Origin: Bacillus sp. SD088
GTDB taxonomy: Bacteria > Bacillota > Bacilli > Bacillales > Bacillaceae_C
Direction of reading: 5' to 3'
Length of the DNA stretch: 64,000 nt
Assembly (NCBI RefSeq): GCF_017355205.1
Contig: NZ_JADIJK010000023.1
Coordinates: 28,104-92,103, forward strand
The position numbers and the translations under genes are program-made. This document shows positions 1 through 8,575 of the stretch, piece after piece. How positions within the stretch are numbered: position 1 is the stretch's first letter; each line of letters opens with the position of its first letter. The notes under the pieces are model-generated. The model did not search any database. It saw nothing but the letters and a program-made list of their open reading frames with translations, and had not been told where the DNA came from.

Positions 1-629
1 CCCATCAATAGGGATGTGATGGCCAGCATAAATAAAATGGCTCCCACCTTATCAAAACGACTGCCAGTCTTCACTTCCTCCTTCGGTGCATATTTAAGAT
101 AGAAAGGAAGAGTAATTAAACTGAAAAACGATATTAAAAATAAACTGCTCCATCCGAAAGAATCCGTTAAAAGCCCACCCATTATCGGACCAATTGCACT
201 ACCAAGTGACACCATGGCGAACACCATGCCAAGCGCATAACCCCGTTGATTTTCTGGAAAATACCGTGCAGCAGCTACTAAGCTTAACGTCGGAAGAGTT
301 CCTCCTCCAATTCCTTGAAGGATTCGGGCAACGATAATGAATGAATAGTTTGGACTTATGAATCCAATCAAGGAGCCTGCCATAAAAATAGCCATTCCAA
401 TAACAAACAATCGACGAATCGGATACTTATCAGATAATTTTCCAATTGCCACAGCTGCAATGCCGTTGAACAAGCTAAAAATGACTGTAATCCAACTTAC
501 TTCAGAAGGTGTTAAAACAAATACTTTTCTAAATTCCGGAATTGCGACATTCATCATTGTTACATTCATTGCATTAAACAACACCATATAGCACATGGAA
601 TAAAGTAATAACTTTTGTTTTCTTGTCAT
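1..629 (-). CDS. MFS drug efflux transporter, Tet(L)-like (N-terminal part)
   Basis: This is the first 209 residues of a proton-driven multidrug or tetracycline-type pump; the 3' end lies outside the window. The protein starts MTRKQKLLLYSMCYMVLF and has hydrophobic segments throughout. The loop motif GKLSDKYPIRR follows the second segment, and GRxLQG-like and GPIMGG motifs follow, in the order seen in Tet(L)/Tet(K) 14-segment pumps. The start is the ATG at 627-629, preceded by GAGGGATTAAA. A promoter and an operator-like palindrome lie upstream, and the divergent MarR gene is the probable regulator. Substrate cannot be told from sequence. Confidence 0.88.
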   Translation of the reverse strand, partial: MTRKQKLLLYSMCYMVLFNAMNVTMMNVAIPEFRKVFVLTPSEVSWITVIFSLFNGIAAVAIGKLSDKYPIRRLFVIGMAIFMAGSLIGFISPNYSFIIVARILQGIGGGTLPTLSLVAAARYFPENQRGYALGMVFAMVSLGSAIGPIMGGLLTDSFGWSSLFLISFFSLITLPFYLKYAPKEEVKTGSRFDKVGAILFMLAITSLLM

Positions 630-847
630 TTTAATCCCTCGTATTTAAATTATTCTTTTAAAAATAAGCCTCTGTTCCTGAAATACAAACTTCAAGGGGG
701 CAGAAACAACCACGAAGGAATTAAAAGTATATACTTTTTATGAATCATTATATCTCCCCTATTTTGTTCAATGTAAACCCTCCGTTCGTTTTTCAGGTCA
801 ATTTAAAGTCTTGAGATTTAGCCATGTCCCTTGGATTACTTAATATT

Positions 848-861
848 GTTAACAAGTAAAC
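848..861. promoter_or_regulatory. MarR-type operator, copy 1
   Basis: GTTAACAAGTAAAC is an imperfect inverted repeat with the half-site GTAAAC. It lies in the leader of the MFS transcript. The same half-site recurs at 914-927 and 1066-1079. Confidence 0.5.
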
Positions 862-913
862 TAAATATTTTATTGTAAATCAAACAAATTCTCCTTACCT
901 CCCTTTATTTTTT

Positions 914-927
914 ATTAACATGTAAAC
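914..927. promoter_or_regulatory. MarR-type operator, copy 2
   Basis: ATTAACATGTAAAC shares the half-site GTAAAC with the two neighbouring palindromes. It abuts the -10 box of the minus-strand MFS promoter, the classical position for repression. Confidence 0.6.
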
Positions 928-955
928 AATATAATAGATAAGTGGGGTTTGTCAA
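928..955 (-). promoter_or_regulatory. Promoter of the MFS gene
   Basis: On the minus strand TTGACA (950-955) and TATATT (928-933) are separated by 16 bp. The palindrome at 914-927 starts directly downstream of the -10 box, so a bound repressor would block initiation. Confidence 0.7.
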
Positions 956-1065
956 TTTCCTGGGATCATATTAAAGTGTGAGCATAGCCAGAAAAACAAC
1001 TGAGCAAATGGGAATCCCACTGTAATATTCCGGAATTGATTGTCTATAATGAATATGGTATGTTA

Positions 1066-1079
1066 GTTTACTGGTAAAC
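1066..1079. promoter_or_regulatory. MarR-type operator, copy 3
   Basis: GTTTACTGGTAAAC is a perfect 6-bp inverted repeat (GTTTAC/GTAAAC). It lies on the MarR side of the intergenic region, just after a TATAAT box at 1045-1050, so it could serve autoregulation of the MarR gene. Confidence 0.6.
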
Positions 1080-1275
1080 AAAATTTACGGAGGGATTACG
1101 TCTAAGGAGAAAAACTAGAACAATTGTTCAAGATAAGGTTGGCTCGGAGTAAGACAGAACCTATTATTTAAAATGTCCTGTTCTACTCACCGTCCTTCTC
1201 CAAATTGCATTCAACTTTGATTTTAAGTTGGTTATAGTAGAAGATAGTATTATAAAGAAGGGGATGATAAGTATA

Positions 1276-1776
1276 ATGGATCCATCTGAGGGGCTTAAGC
1301 GATTGCTATACGAGCGCTTTCTCCATTTTACGCATTTATTTGAACAAATTTTCGCTAACGAGATTGATGAGTTCGTACATCTCGCACGGTTGCAAGGAAT
1401 TACCTCATGGCCGAATAATATAACAAGTATTCACGTCATTAATTGCATCGGCAACAATGAGCCAATAAACAACACATCTATTGCTGAGAAAATGAATTTG
1501 TCCAAGGCGAGTATTTCAAAAATCACCACCTACCTAATTAAGGAAGGCTACATTAAACGAAGCCAAATGAACGATAACAAAAAAGAAGTATATTTTTCCC
1601 TTTCGTCAGAAGGCAGACAGATGTTTGAGGTGCATGCGATGATGCATGAAATGCTAGAGCGTAGATTTATTCGTGCATTTGACTCATTTTCCGATTCAGA
1701 GCTACAGGCTTTGCTAAAATTTTTTCAAACAATGATTGATCAAAAAGACAACATTCTGAAAGGGGACGAAAGATAA
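1276..1776 (+). CDS. MarR family transcriptional regulator
   Basis: A 166-residue winged-helix repressor. The DNA-binding part is visible as SIAEKMNLSKASISKITTYLIKEGYIKR, shown here as the stretch around residues 70-100, followed by the wing with NDNKKEVYFSLSSEGR. The ATG at 1276 is preferred to an upstream in-frame TTG at 1228 because the GAAGGGG Shine-Dalgarno sequence ends 12 nt before it. The gene is divergent from the MFS pump at 629, and the intergenic region carries three related palindromes, so it probably represses the pump and itself. The inducing ligand is unknown. Confidence 0.85.
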   Translation: MDPSEGLKRLLYERFLHFTHLFEQIFANEIDEFVHLARLQGITSWPNNITSIHVINCIGNNEPINNTSIAEKMNLSKASISKITTYLIKEGYIKRSQMNDNKKEVYFSLSSEGRQMFEVHAMMHEMLERRFIRAFDSFSDSELQALLKFFQTMIDQKDNILKGDER

Positions 1777-2401
1777 TGGATTTACAACTTTACATCTAGT
1801 CAAAAACGGACCGTCCGGGCATATCCCATAGGGAAATGTAGGGAGAATCACATTCTTTTTTGGTGTCAACTTCGCCGGATATGTCCTTAAAGTAAAACGA
1901 TATCTACCTAGTTAGAAGGTCATTAAGATTGTACTAAGATGAATGTCGAGCCGTGAAGGAAAAGAAATCAGGTCAGCTTTGCGGGCAAGGGGAAATTTTT
2001 ATGCCAAGATTAGCCTGGCAATGTAGAAATAAAAACATCTATATTGCCAACGTATTCAATGCAATTGAGAACAAAAGACTCTGGGTTTAAAAATATGCTT
2101 TGCCGCAATTAGAATAAGCATTAGATTAAGGTCTTTGAACAGGTCTTTAACCTGAACAGTGATTTTAGTCACTAACATTTATGTGAAAACACACCAGTTT
2201 TAACCGATAATAGTTTTAGAGCGATATTTAATTCTAGAAGGGCGATAGTCCGATGGTATGCATAGGTTAAATGATAACCGCGACTTTTTAGTTCAAGTAT
2301 TCAGTATTCACAAGGATTGAGACTACCACCTGTAAACCGACAAGCAGGCTAACGCCTATGGGATTCTTGCATGAATTTTTATGTTCAGAAAATTCGGTAT
2401 T
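1777..2401. other. Intergenic stretch with no recognisable gene
   Basis: No convincing coding sequence was found on either strand. A phrase near 1808-1825 (CCGGGCATATCC) has a relative near 1874-1886 (CCGGATATGTCC), but it makes no clear terminator or operator. The tract may be remnant DNA. Confidence 0.4.
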
Positions 2402-3364
2402 TTATTTTATGTCATATTTACTTCGGTATTCGAGAGGACTAATTTTATACATCTCTTTAAAAGCTGCTCCGAATTTACTCTGACTTTTATATCCCACTGC
2501 CGAAGCGATATCTCCAATACTTTCTTGAGTCTTAAGTAACATACAAGCCGCTTTCCTGATACGATACTCTTTCATATACACCCCGATAGAAACGCCGTAT
2601 ACGCCTTTAAAAGTAGCCTTTAATGCAGTAGGGCTGATGCAATATTGTCTTGCTAGTTCATCAATCGTAAATCTCTGTTCAAATTGTTCCGTCATCATTT
2701 TTTTAATCTGTTTGATAATGTCAACTTCTTGCCGGACATAAAATTTATTCTGCTGCTCTTTAGCAGTATCAAAATAATAAAGGTAAATTAAAATTTCCAG
2801 AACCTTCAGCCGGTAATAAGTATTTCTAGCCTCAAGAGGGATTGAATACATACCACTAAAGATATTTTGAATGTCCTCTTTCGCCTGTATAAAAAAGCAT
2901 TCATCGTTTAAAAAAAAGCGGTTAACAAGATCTGGAACATCAATTGGAATATCAGGTAGATATTCCGATAGTTGACCTGTAAACTTATCCAAGTCAATCG
3001 TAATGTTTATACCTTTATAGTACTCTAATGGAAATTCAATACAATTACTGTGGTTGTTCATTGTATTCATGAACAAATCACCTTCTCCTATATATTGCAG
3101 ACATCCATCCTTCATTTTACATTCAGCCCGTCCTTCATGACAGTGATTTAATTCCAAAATGTTTAGGTTTGGGTGAATTGTTGGCATATAGTGGCTTGCC
3201 TGAAAGTTAAAGATGATTACCTCAACACCGGGTATTACAGAATAGACAGATGCAGTACCTTGCCCCTTATCTGGATTCAGCTGATAAACAACATGGTGAT
3301 TATTTTGTACTAAATTCATGTCTGTATTGATATGTGAAAAAAAAGATCCCTCCATATTATTCAT
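2402..3364 (-). CDS. AraC family transcriptional regulator
   Basis: A 320-residue regulator with an N-terminal sensing region of about 200 residues and a C-terminal AraC double helix-turn-helix (about residues 215-316). The recognition part reads FTIDELARQYCISPTALKATF, and the second helix-turn-helix has the hallmark GYKSQSKFGAAFKEMYKISPLEYR. The start is near 3364 behind GAGGAAGG; an ATG three codons further in is equally possible. No metabolic gene is adjacent, so the target is unknown. The type is common next to metal-uptake or siderophore genes in Firmicutes, but none is visible here. Confidence 0.85.
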   Translation of the reverse strand: MNNMEGSFFSHINTDMNLVQNNHHVVYQLNPDKGQGTASVYSVIPGVEVIIFNFQASHYMPTIHPNLNILELNHCHEGRAECKMKDGCLQYIGEGDLFMNTMNNHSNCIEFPLEYYKGINITIDLDKFTGQLSEYLPDIPIDVPDLVNRFFLNDECFFIQAKEDIQNIFSGMYSIPLEARNTYYRLKVLEILIYLYYFDTAKEQQNKFYVRQEVDIIKQIKKMMTEQFEQRFTIDELARQYCISPTALKATFKGVYGVSIGVYMKEYRIRKAACMLLKTQESIGDIASAVGYKSQSKFGAAFKEMYKISPLEYRSKYDIK

Positions 3365-3582
3365 TCCTTCCTCGGAACTAATATTTTTCCGCTAAATGAT
3401 AATGTAAATATACACTACTTCAAAAAAACAAACACATAGACTTTTAGTACTAATCGAATAAATCAACGGTCCCTGTCTGTATTAATAAAATTTATTCCAA
3501 TCGGCCAAAATTTTAGTCCAATCGGTCTCACCTTCCGAATTTTGTTGAAAATGAAAAATAGAGTCATTATACTTGTATTCAA

Positions 3583-3629
3583 ATACAATCAAACAATCAT
3601 TTGATTGTCTTATAATTTGATTGTATAAA
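3583..3629 (+). promoter_or_regulatory. Metal-responsive promoter and ArsR/CadC-type operator of the efflux genes
   Basis: TTGATT (3601-3606) and TATAAA (3624-3629), 17 bp apart, form a promoter for the HMA gene. A palindrome CAATCATTTGATTG (3594-3607) overlaps the -35 box. It lies inside a larger inverted repeat with perfect 11-bp arms, ATACAATCAAA (3583-3593) and TTTGATTGTAT (3616-3626). A related element, TGATTAAACAATCA, stands before the ArsR gene. Confidence 0.65.
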
Positions 3630-3655
3630 AAATAATTGAAAGGAGCAATTGTTTT

Positions 3656-3874
3656 ATGAAAAAAACCTATAAACTGCAAGATGTAGATTGTGGCAGTTGT
3701 GCGGCAAAGATCGAACATGGCATTCGCAAGCTGGATGATGTTACCGATGTGAAGGTAAATTTTATGGGTCAAAGAATGATTCTTGAGGCTCCGGATGATA
3801 AATTCGATGCCGTTCTTAAACAAGCTAAGAAGGTTATAAAGAAAATTGATTCGGATGTGTCGATAGAGGCTTAA
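3656..3874 (+). CDS. Free-standing heavy-metal-associated (HMA) domain protein
   Basis: A 72-residue ferredoxin-fold metal-binding protein. The metal-binding loop is VDCGSCAAKIE, with the CxxC pair at residues 13 and 16. In many CadA/ZntA pumps this domain is the N-terminus of the ATPase. Here it is a separate gene placed 137 bp before the ATPase, which lacks it. It probably hands Cd/Zn/Pb to the pump or buffers the metal. The start follows AAAGGAG with good spacing. The operator-promoter lies directly upstream. Confidence 0.85.
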   Translation: MKKTYKLQDVDCGSCAAKIEHGIRKLDDVTDVKVNFMGQRMILEAPDDKFDAVLKQAKKVIKKIDSDVSIEA

Positions 3875-3946
3875 GCTGATTTACACATTTCAACGTCGAT
3901 TCGGTTCATAACGAATAGGAGAAATTATCCATATTCAAATTACACT

Positions 3947-3994
3947 ATTTGAGTCAGTAGCGGTTTTAATGTTACAGCCGTTGCTGACTCAAAT
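3947..3994 (+). other. Intercistronic RNA hairpin before the P-type ATPase
   Basis: ATTTGAGTCAG (3947-3957) and CTGACTCAAAT (3984-3994) are perfect complements, with an extra GCGG/CCGT pairing inside. There is no T-run after it, so it is not a standard terminator. It ends one base before the GAGGAGG ribosome site of the ATPase gene, so it may tune translation or protect mRNA after processing. Confidence 0.6.
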
Positions 3995-4011
3995 ATGAGG
4001 AGGATACGAAC

Positions 4012-5922
4012 ATGTCAAAGAAAGAAAAAAAACGGTTGCTGCGTATCCTTATTGCATCTGTTGGTTTTGTAGCAGCACTGTTTTTAAAGTTAGATGGCAT
4101 TGCTGAATTCCTGATGTATCTTGTCCCATATCTTATCGTTGGAGGAGACATCCTCTGGAAAGCAGCGAGGAATATTACTCGAGGACAGGTTTTCGACGAG
4201 AACTTCCTCATGTCAGTAGCCACGATTGGTGCCTTCTGCCTTGGCGAATATCCTGAAGGTATTGCTGTTATGTTGTTTTTTCAAGTGGGCGAGCTGTTCC
4301 AATCCTATGCCGTTTCAAAATCCCGTAAGTCAATATCCGAACTGATGGATATTCGCCCTGACTATGCCAATGTGCTAAGAAATGGGGAATTGATACGGGT
4401 TGACCCGGAAGAGGTGCAAATGAATGAGATCATTGTAGTGAAACCTGGAGAGCGAGTCCCTCTGGATGGGGTTGTAACGGAGGGTTTCTCCGCAATAGAC
4501 ACCTCAGCTCTAACAGGAGAGTCCGTTCCACGGGAAGTACAGACAGGAGAAGATGTGATTAGCGGTTGTATCAACCAAACCGGTAGATTGACCATTCAAG
4601 TAAACAAAGAATACGGCCAGTCTACAGTAGCCAAAATACTTGAATTAGTTGAAACTTCTTCCGACAAAAAGAGCAAAAGTGAAAATTTCATTACGAAATT
4701 TGCCCGATACTATACCCCATTCATTGTTTTAGCGGCAGTTATTTTGGCTATCATTCCACCACTTGTCACAGGTCAGCCATTCGATATGTGGATTGAAAGA
4801 GCCCTAATCTTTCTTGTCATTTCTTGTCCCTGTGCTTTGGTTATATCCGTGCCGCTCAGCTTTTTTGGCGGAATCGGCGGAGCATCCAAATCTGGCGTTT
4901 TAGTGAAGGGAAGCAACTATCTCGAGGCTTTAGCCAACACAGAGATGGTCGTGTTTGATAAAACCGGTACGCTAACAAAGGGGAACTTCGCTGTCAGTGA
5001 AATATATTCCGACAAAATGACCAGTCAGGAGTTGTTGGAATTGGCAGCATATGTAGAGGATTATTCCAACCATCCCATCGCGCAGAGTATCAAGAAGGCA
5101 TTTGGAAGAGCGATTGATTCCTCCCGTATTAAGGATATCGAAGAAATCGCCGGTCATGGTGTGAAATCTGTAATTGATGGAAACGTCGTGTTGGCGGGAA
5201 ACGCCAAACTCATGAAACGTGAACATATATTCTACAATGATAAGAAACTTGTTGGGACTGTAGTCCATCTAGCCGTTGACAATGAGTACATGGGATATAT
5301 CCTTGTTGAGGACGAAATTAAACAGGACGCTCCCCACGCTATTACAGCTCTCAAATCGGCAGGAATCAAGCAGACCGTCATGCTAACTGGCGATGCCAAT
5401 GAAGTGGGGAAAAAGGTTGCTACTACGCTTAGACTAGATAAAGCATATACAGAGCTATTGCCTGCGGATAAGGTTGAACATGTGGAAGAGTTAATGAAGC
5501 AGAAAAAGGCAAAAGGCAAACTGGCCTTTGTCGGTGATGGTATCAATGACGCCCCCGTTCTTGCACGCGCAGATATCGGTATCGCTATGGGTGGCCTGGG
5601 TTCAGATGCAGCAATTGAAGCTGCGGATGTCGTAATTATGACCGATGAGCCATCCAAAATCGCCACAGTGATGAAGATAAGCAAAAAAACACTCCGTATC
5701 GCCAAACAAAACATTGTTTTTGCTTTAGGGATCAAAGGATTTGTCCTGATTTTAGGAGCAATGGGGATGGCAACGATGTGGGGAGCTGTATTCGCTGATG
5801 TTGGAGTATCCGTCATAGCAATTCTTAACGCAATAAGGGCACTCAACGTTAAAAAATTTAACACGCCGATACAAGTATCTCAAAAACAAGAGGAAGGAAA
5901 TCGGCAAGGGGCAATGGCATAG
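4012..5922 (+). CDS. cadA: P1B-type heavy-metal-exporting ATPase (Cd/Zn/Pb), CadA/ZntA class
   Basis: A 636-residue membrane pump. It shows the transmembrane metal-site motif SCPCAL followed by the Zn/Cd-type segment, the phosphorylation motif DKTGTLTKG, the HP motif in YSNHPIAQS, the phosphatase motif LTGES and the hinge GDGINDAPVLA. It lacks the usual N-terminal metal-binding domain, which is encoded just upstream as a separate 72-residue protein. The start follows GAGGAGG. The divergent ArsR gene ends downstream at 5986. Selectivity for cadmium, zinc or lead is inferred from family and the CPC motif. Confidence 0.93.
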   Translation: MSKKEKKRLLRILIASVGFVAALFLKLDGIAEFLMYLVPYLIVGGDILWKAARNITRGQVFDENFLMSVATIGAFCLGEYPEGIAVMLFFQVGELFQSYAVSKSRKSISELMDIRPDYANVLRNGELIRVDPEEVQMNEIIVVKPGERVPLDGVVTEGFSAIDTSALTGESVPREVQTGEDVISGCINQTGRLTIQVNKEYGQSTVAKILELVETSSDKKSKSENFITKFARYYTPFIVLAAVILAIIPPLVTGQPFDMWIERALIFLVISCPCALVISVPLSFFGGIGGASKSGVLVKGSNYLEALANTEMVVFDKTGTLTKGNFAVSEIYSDKMTSQELLELAAYVEDYSNHPIAQSIKKAFGRAIDSSRIKDIEEIAGHGVKSVIDGNVVLAGNAKLMKREHIFYNDKKLVGTVVHLAVDNEYMGYILVEDEIKQDAPHAITALKSAGIKQTVMLTGDANEVGKKVATTLRLDKAYTELLPADKVEHVEELMKQKKAKGKLAFVGDGINDAPVLARADIGIAMGGLGSDAAIEAADVVIMTDEPSKIATVMKISKKTLRIAKQNIVFALGIKGFVLILGAMGMATMWGAVFADVGVSVIAILNAIRALNVKKFNTPIQVSQKQEEGNRQGAMA

Positions 5923-5985
5923 TAAAATGGGAGTGTTACCGGGAAGCTCAGTAAGTAATATTCCCGCCCCCCTTTATCGATTAAT

Positions 5986-6363
5986 CTAAAGTCCTTTCAA
6001 GGGACAACTCATTTTAAAAAAATCATCTACCATTTGATGAACCAGACGAGCTTTTTCGCTGTCAGCAAGTGAATAGTAAACTTCTTTCCCAACTCGTTTG
6101 CTTTTGATTAATCCATGTAACTTTAACGATTTCAAGTGATGAGAAACGGATGCAGGGCTCATATCCAGAGCAGCTGAAATATTGTGTCCACACTCTTCGC
6201 AATGACAAAGTAACCAAAGGATTTGAAGACGCGAGCCGTCAGATAGCTGTTGGAAAATAGCAGCTCCATCCAAAAAAAATTGGACATCAGGCATTCGCTT
6301 TAAAACATAGCTTAAATTTTGATCATGATCGTGAAGCTTTTCCTTGTTTTTTATCGTCGCCAC
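5986..6363 (-). CDS. ArsR family metal-sensing repressor (CadC/CzrA-like)
   Basis: A 125-residue winged-helix repressor that converges on the efflux ATPase. The helix-turn-helix NISAALDMSPASVSHHLKSL is preceded by LCHCEEC, a cysteine-rich stretch at the start of the DNA-binding region. That position matches the ELCVCD-type metal site of ArsR/CadC proteins. The C-terminus has further candidate ligands (histidine at MVDDFFKMSCPLKGL). It should dissociate from DNA on binding Cd, Zn or Pb. Its likely sites are the palindromes at 3583-3626 and 6385-6398. Confidence 0.88.
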   Translation of the reverse strand: MATIKNKEKLHDHDQNLSYVLKRMPDVQFFLDGAAIFQQLSDGSRLQILWLLCHCEECGHNISAALDMSPASVSHHLKSLKLHGLIKSKRVGKEVYYSLADSEKARLVHQMVDDFFKMSCPLKGL

Positions 6364-6384
6364 TCCTTTGATATAACATTCATT

Positions 6385-6403
6385 TGATTAAACAATCATT
6401 ATA
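6385..6403 (-). promoter_or_regulatory. Operator and -10 box of the ArsR gene
   Basis: TGATTAAACAATCA (6385-6398) is an inverted repeat of TGATT/AATCA that matches the half-sites before the HMA gene. It touches a minus-strand TATAAT (6398-6403). The -35 box is unclear. This suggests autorepression. Confidence 0.55.
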
Positions 6404-6668
6404 CTAAAGTCTATGCATTACCTAGGCTCTTGTCAAGGGCATACTTTTGGACATTTAAATTTCTTTACCTAAGCATTTTCCGCTTAAAATCATGTATCTG
6501 GCCTTCTAACGATGATATACGAACTTCATATATGCTCACAATAACTCTTATGCAGTTTTCTAAGACTTCGTAATCTCTAAAACGAAATAATAGTTTATAA
6601 ATGTTTGATAAAGTGGCTTAGCCAGATAACTAGTAGAAGAAATTCATCGGAAAGGAGAAGAGTAATAC

Positions 6669-7376
6669 ATGTATAAGTTGGTTTTGATTAGACATGGAGA
6701 AAGTAATTGGAACAAAAAGAATTTATTTACAGGTTGGATGGACGTAGACTTATCGGATAAAGGAGTTCAGGAATCTCATTATGCCGGCAGACTACTTAAG
6801 GAAAAACAATTCATATTTGATGTAGCCTACACCTCATACTTGAAGCGAGCTATAAAAACACTAGATTATGTGCTCGAGGAAATGAATTTGCTGTGGATAC
6901 CTGTATACAAATCCTGGCAGCTTAATGAACGTCATTATGGTGCGCTTCAGGGTTTAAATAAAGTAACTACTGCTATACATTATGGCGAAGAACAGGTTAA
7001 ATTATGGCGTAGAAGTTATGAGGTATTGCCTCCCGCCTTGACAAAGGACGATGAACGTTATCCAAGATATGATGTTAGATATCGTGACATTGATGACGAA
7101 CATATTCCATTAACTGAAAGTCTCAAGGAAACAGCTTTTCGGGTCAAAGATTATTGGGATAAGGAAATTGCACCACAGATCAAAGCAGGAAAAAGTGTAA
7201 TTATTGTTGCACACGGCAATAGCTTGCGGGCATTAATCAAAATTCTGGACAACCTCAGTTCGACGGAGGTTGTTGATTTGAATGTACCAACAGGTATTCC
7301 GCTAGTATATTCGTTAGATAAACAATTACGTCCCGTAGAGAGTTATAACCTTGGAAGCACAAAACTTATAGAGTAA
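6669..7376 (+). CDS. gpmA: 2,3-bisphosphoglycerate-dependent phosphoglycerate mutase
   Basis: Interconverts 3- and 2-phosphoglycerate in glycolysis and gluconeogenesis in the cytosol. The 235-residue length suits the dimeric/tetrameric cofactor-dependent class. The phosphohistidine motif [10 protein letters not shown] is at residues 7-16, the substrate loop is [15 protein letters not shown], then comes ERHYGALQG, and the second catalytic histidine is in [10 protein letters not shown]. The start follows GGAAAGGAGAAG. Many bacilli rely on the manganese-dependent enzyme instead, so this may be an accessory copy. It lies between the metal-resistance genes and a decayed mobile-element module. Confidence 0.92.
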   Translation: MYKLVLIRHGESNWNKKNLFTGWMDVDLSDKGVQESHYAGRLLKEKQFIFDVAYTSYLKRAIKTLDYVLEEMNLLWIPVYKSWQLNERHYGALQGLNKVTTAIHYGEEQVKLWRRSYEVLPPALTKDDERYPRYDVRYRDIDDEHIPLTESLKETAFRVKDYWDKEIAPQIKAGKSVIIVAHGNSLRALIKILDNLSSTEVVDLNVPTGIPLVYSLDKQLRPVESYNLGSTKLIE

Positions 7377-7733
7377 GGTACAGCACAAGTTGTCAAAGCT
7401 AGGCAAAGTGATAAAATTAAGTTGGACTACACGACAGTGCCCGAATTTTCAAACCGCTTTTTGGATGGCTGAGGTATTCGTAGTAAGATGGTCAGTGTTA
7501 CGAAGGATAATCATCTAAAACAGTTTAAGTAAATACCGTTACATGGAAACACTTCGCAGAGCGCTTACTAACTACTTGGACTTAAAGCTATTATCCTTGC
7601 CACTTTGTGTTATATCGTTCAAATCTTCCATGAGGGCACACCAGACGCTGTGAACAGCAATTGGTATTTGGCATTAGATGAAAAAGATTTGGGGTTCTAT
7701 GGGATTATAATTAATAACAAATATATACTTTTT
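7377..7733. other. Non-coding stretch upstream of the decayed recombination module
   Basis: No gene is supported. A 63-codon frame from 7605 reads through the terminator hairpin at 7734 and resembles nothing. The left border of the decayed mobile module must lie somewhere here, but no repeat marks it. Confidence 0.35.
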
Positions 7734-7765
7734 GCCCAACTGGCTTATGTTCAGTTGGGTTTTTT
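7734..7765 (+). terminator. Rho-independent terminator/attenuator before the decayed sigma-like gene
   Basis: GCCCAACTG and CAGTTGGG pair around a 9-base loop and are followed by TTTTTT. The stem, but not the loop, is conserved in the equivalent position of the intact module (13244-13270), so it belongs to the module leader. Confidence 0.75.
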
Positions 7766-7866
7766 GTATCCAATAAATATTTTTGGCATTTCCTAAAAAA
7801 TCTTGTTGAAGGTTATGAAAGGGGAAATCATCACCCACCTTTGCAGTTGCTAAGGGAGAGGAAATG

Positions 7867-8290
7867 CATGATAGAACCAGATCGTACTGAGTGGCAAGTT
7901 CGTTGCGCATTTAATGCTTTTTGTAAACGAGTAATAAAGAATGAGGCAATCAATAGCTACAACGATAGACGGCAACAACAATCTAAGGAGATGACGTTTT
8001 CGGATTTAACGCCACAAGAAAAAAATCAGCTTTACACCTTAGATAAGTACCTATGATGGAGAAGAAATACAGAGTTTTCAAGTGGCTGGAAAGAAAATTA
8101 CTCCTAAATTACTTGCAGAAGCGATGCGTACTTTGCCAAAAGAAAAGCGTAAGAGCGTCCTATTATACTACTTTTTTGACAAATCAGATGCAGAAATAGC
8201 TGAACTACTCGATATTCCACGCAGCAGACAAGCTCTTTTGAACGGTTAAAACGGTTTTTGGAGGAACATGCAAATGACTGGGATGATTAA
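7867..8290 (+). pseudogene. Decayed sigma-70-like regulator (Tn916 Orf7 type)
   Basis: The start ATG at 7867 follows GGGAGAGG. The first 63 residues match the intact copy (12685-13122). A one-base insertion near 8047-8056 then causes a stop after LYTLDKYL. A later segment lacks about 20 bases (around 8222) compared with the intact copy. The end, coding for EEHANDWDD and a stop, is still visible. The gene cannot give a functional protein. Confidence 0.85.
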
Positions 8291-8528
8291 TTTAAATACT
8301 GAAAACAATGAGCGTGGCTTATTGCCGTATCCAATTATTTTAGCTGCAAATAAGGGTGAGCCAGAAGCAATGAAAGTAGTTGTTCTACATTATGGAAGCT
8401 ATATGACAAGCCTATCTATGCGTAAGCTCCGTGATGAACAAGGAAACACTTATTGGGGCATCGATGAAGATACGCGCAAACGCTTACGAGCGAAGCTTAT
8501 GCAATCTGTTTTAGCTTTCAAAATTTGA
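8274..8528 (+). CDS. Orf8-like helix-turn-helix protein of Tn916-type elements
   Basis: About 84 residues, with the conserved beginning LLPYPIILAANKGEPEAMK and the middle HYGSYMTSLSMR, typical of the small regulators that follow the sigma-like gene in Tn916-family elements. The ATG at 8274 lies 8 bases after GGAGG; the ATG at 8268 is closer than usual. The gene overlaps the end of the sigma-like pseudogene. It looks intact although its neighbours are broken. Confidence 0.8.
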   Translation: MTGMINLNTENNERGLLPYPIILAANKGEPEAMKVVVLHYGSYMTSLSMRKLRDEQGNTYWGIDEDTRKRLRAKLMQSVLAFKI

Positions 8529-8575
8529 ATACAGAATGGTTAGGTTTTACCTTTCAATAATCATAAGTTTATTCT

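Noticed and set aside
358..591. 77-codon plus-strand frame
   Set aside because: It is the antisense of the MFS pump gene, has no ribosome site and no family resemblance.
3482..3823. 113-codon minus-strand frame
   Set aside because: It overlaps the metal promoter and HMA gene, which have far better support.
5232..5864. 210-codon minus-strand frame
   Set aside because: It is the antisense of the P-type ATPase; the sense protein has all catalytic motifs.
6239..6430. A full -35/-10 pair for the ArsR gene using TTGACA near 6430
   Set aside because: The spacing to TATAAT is about 27 bp, too long for a standard promoter; only the -10 box and operator are listed.
7605..7796. 63-codon frame upstream of the left module
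   Set aside because: It reads through a clear terminator hairpin, and its composition follows the hairpin.
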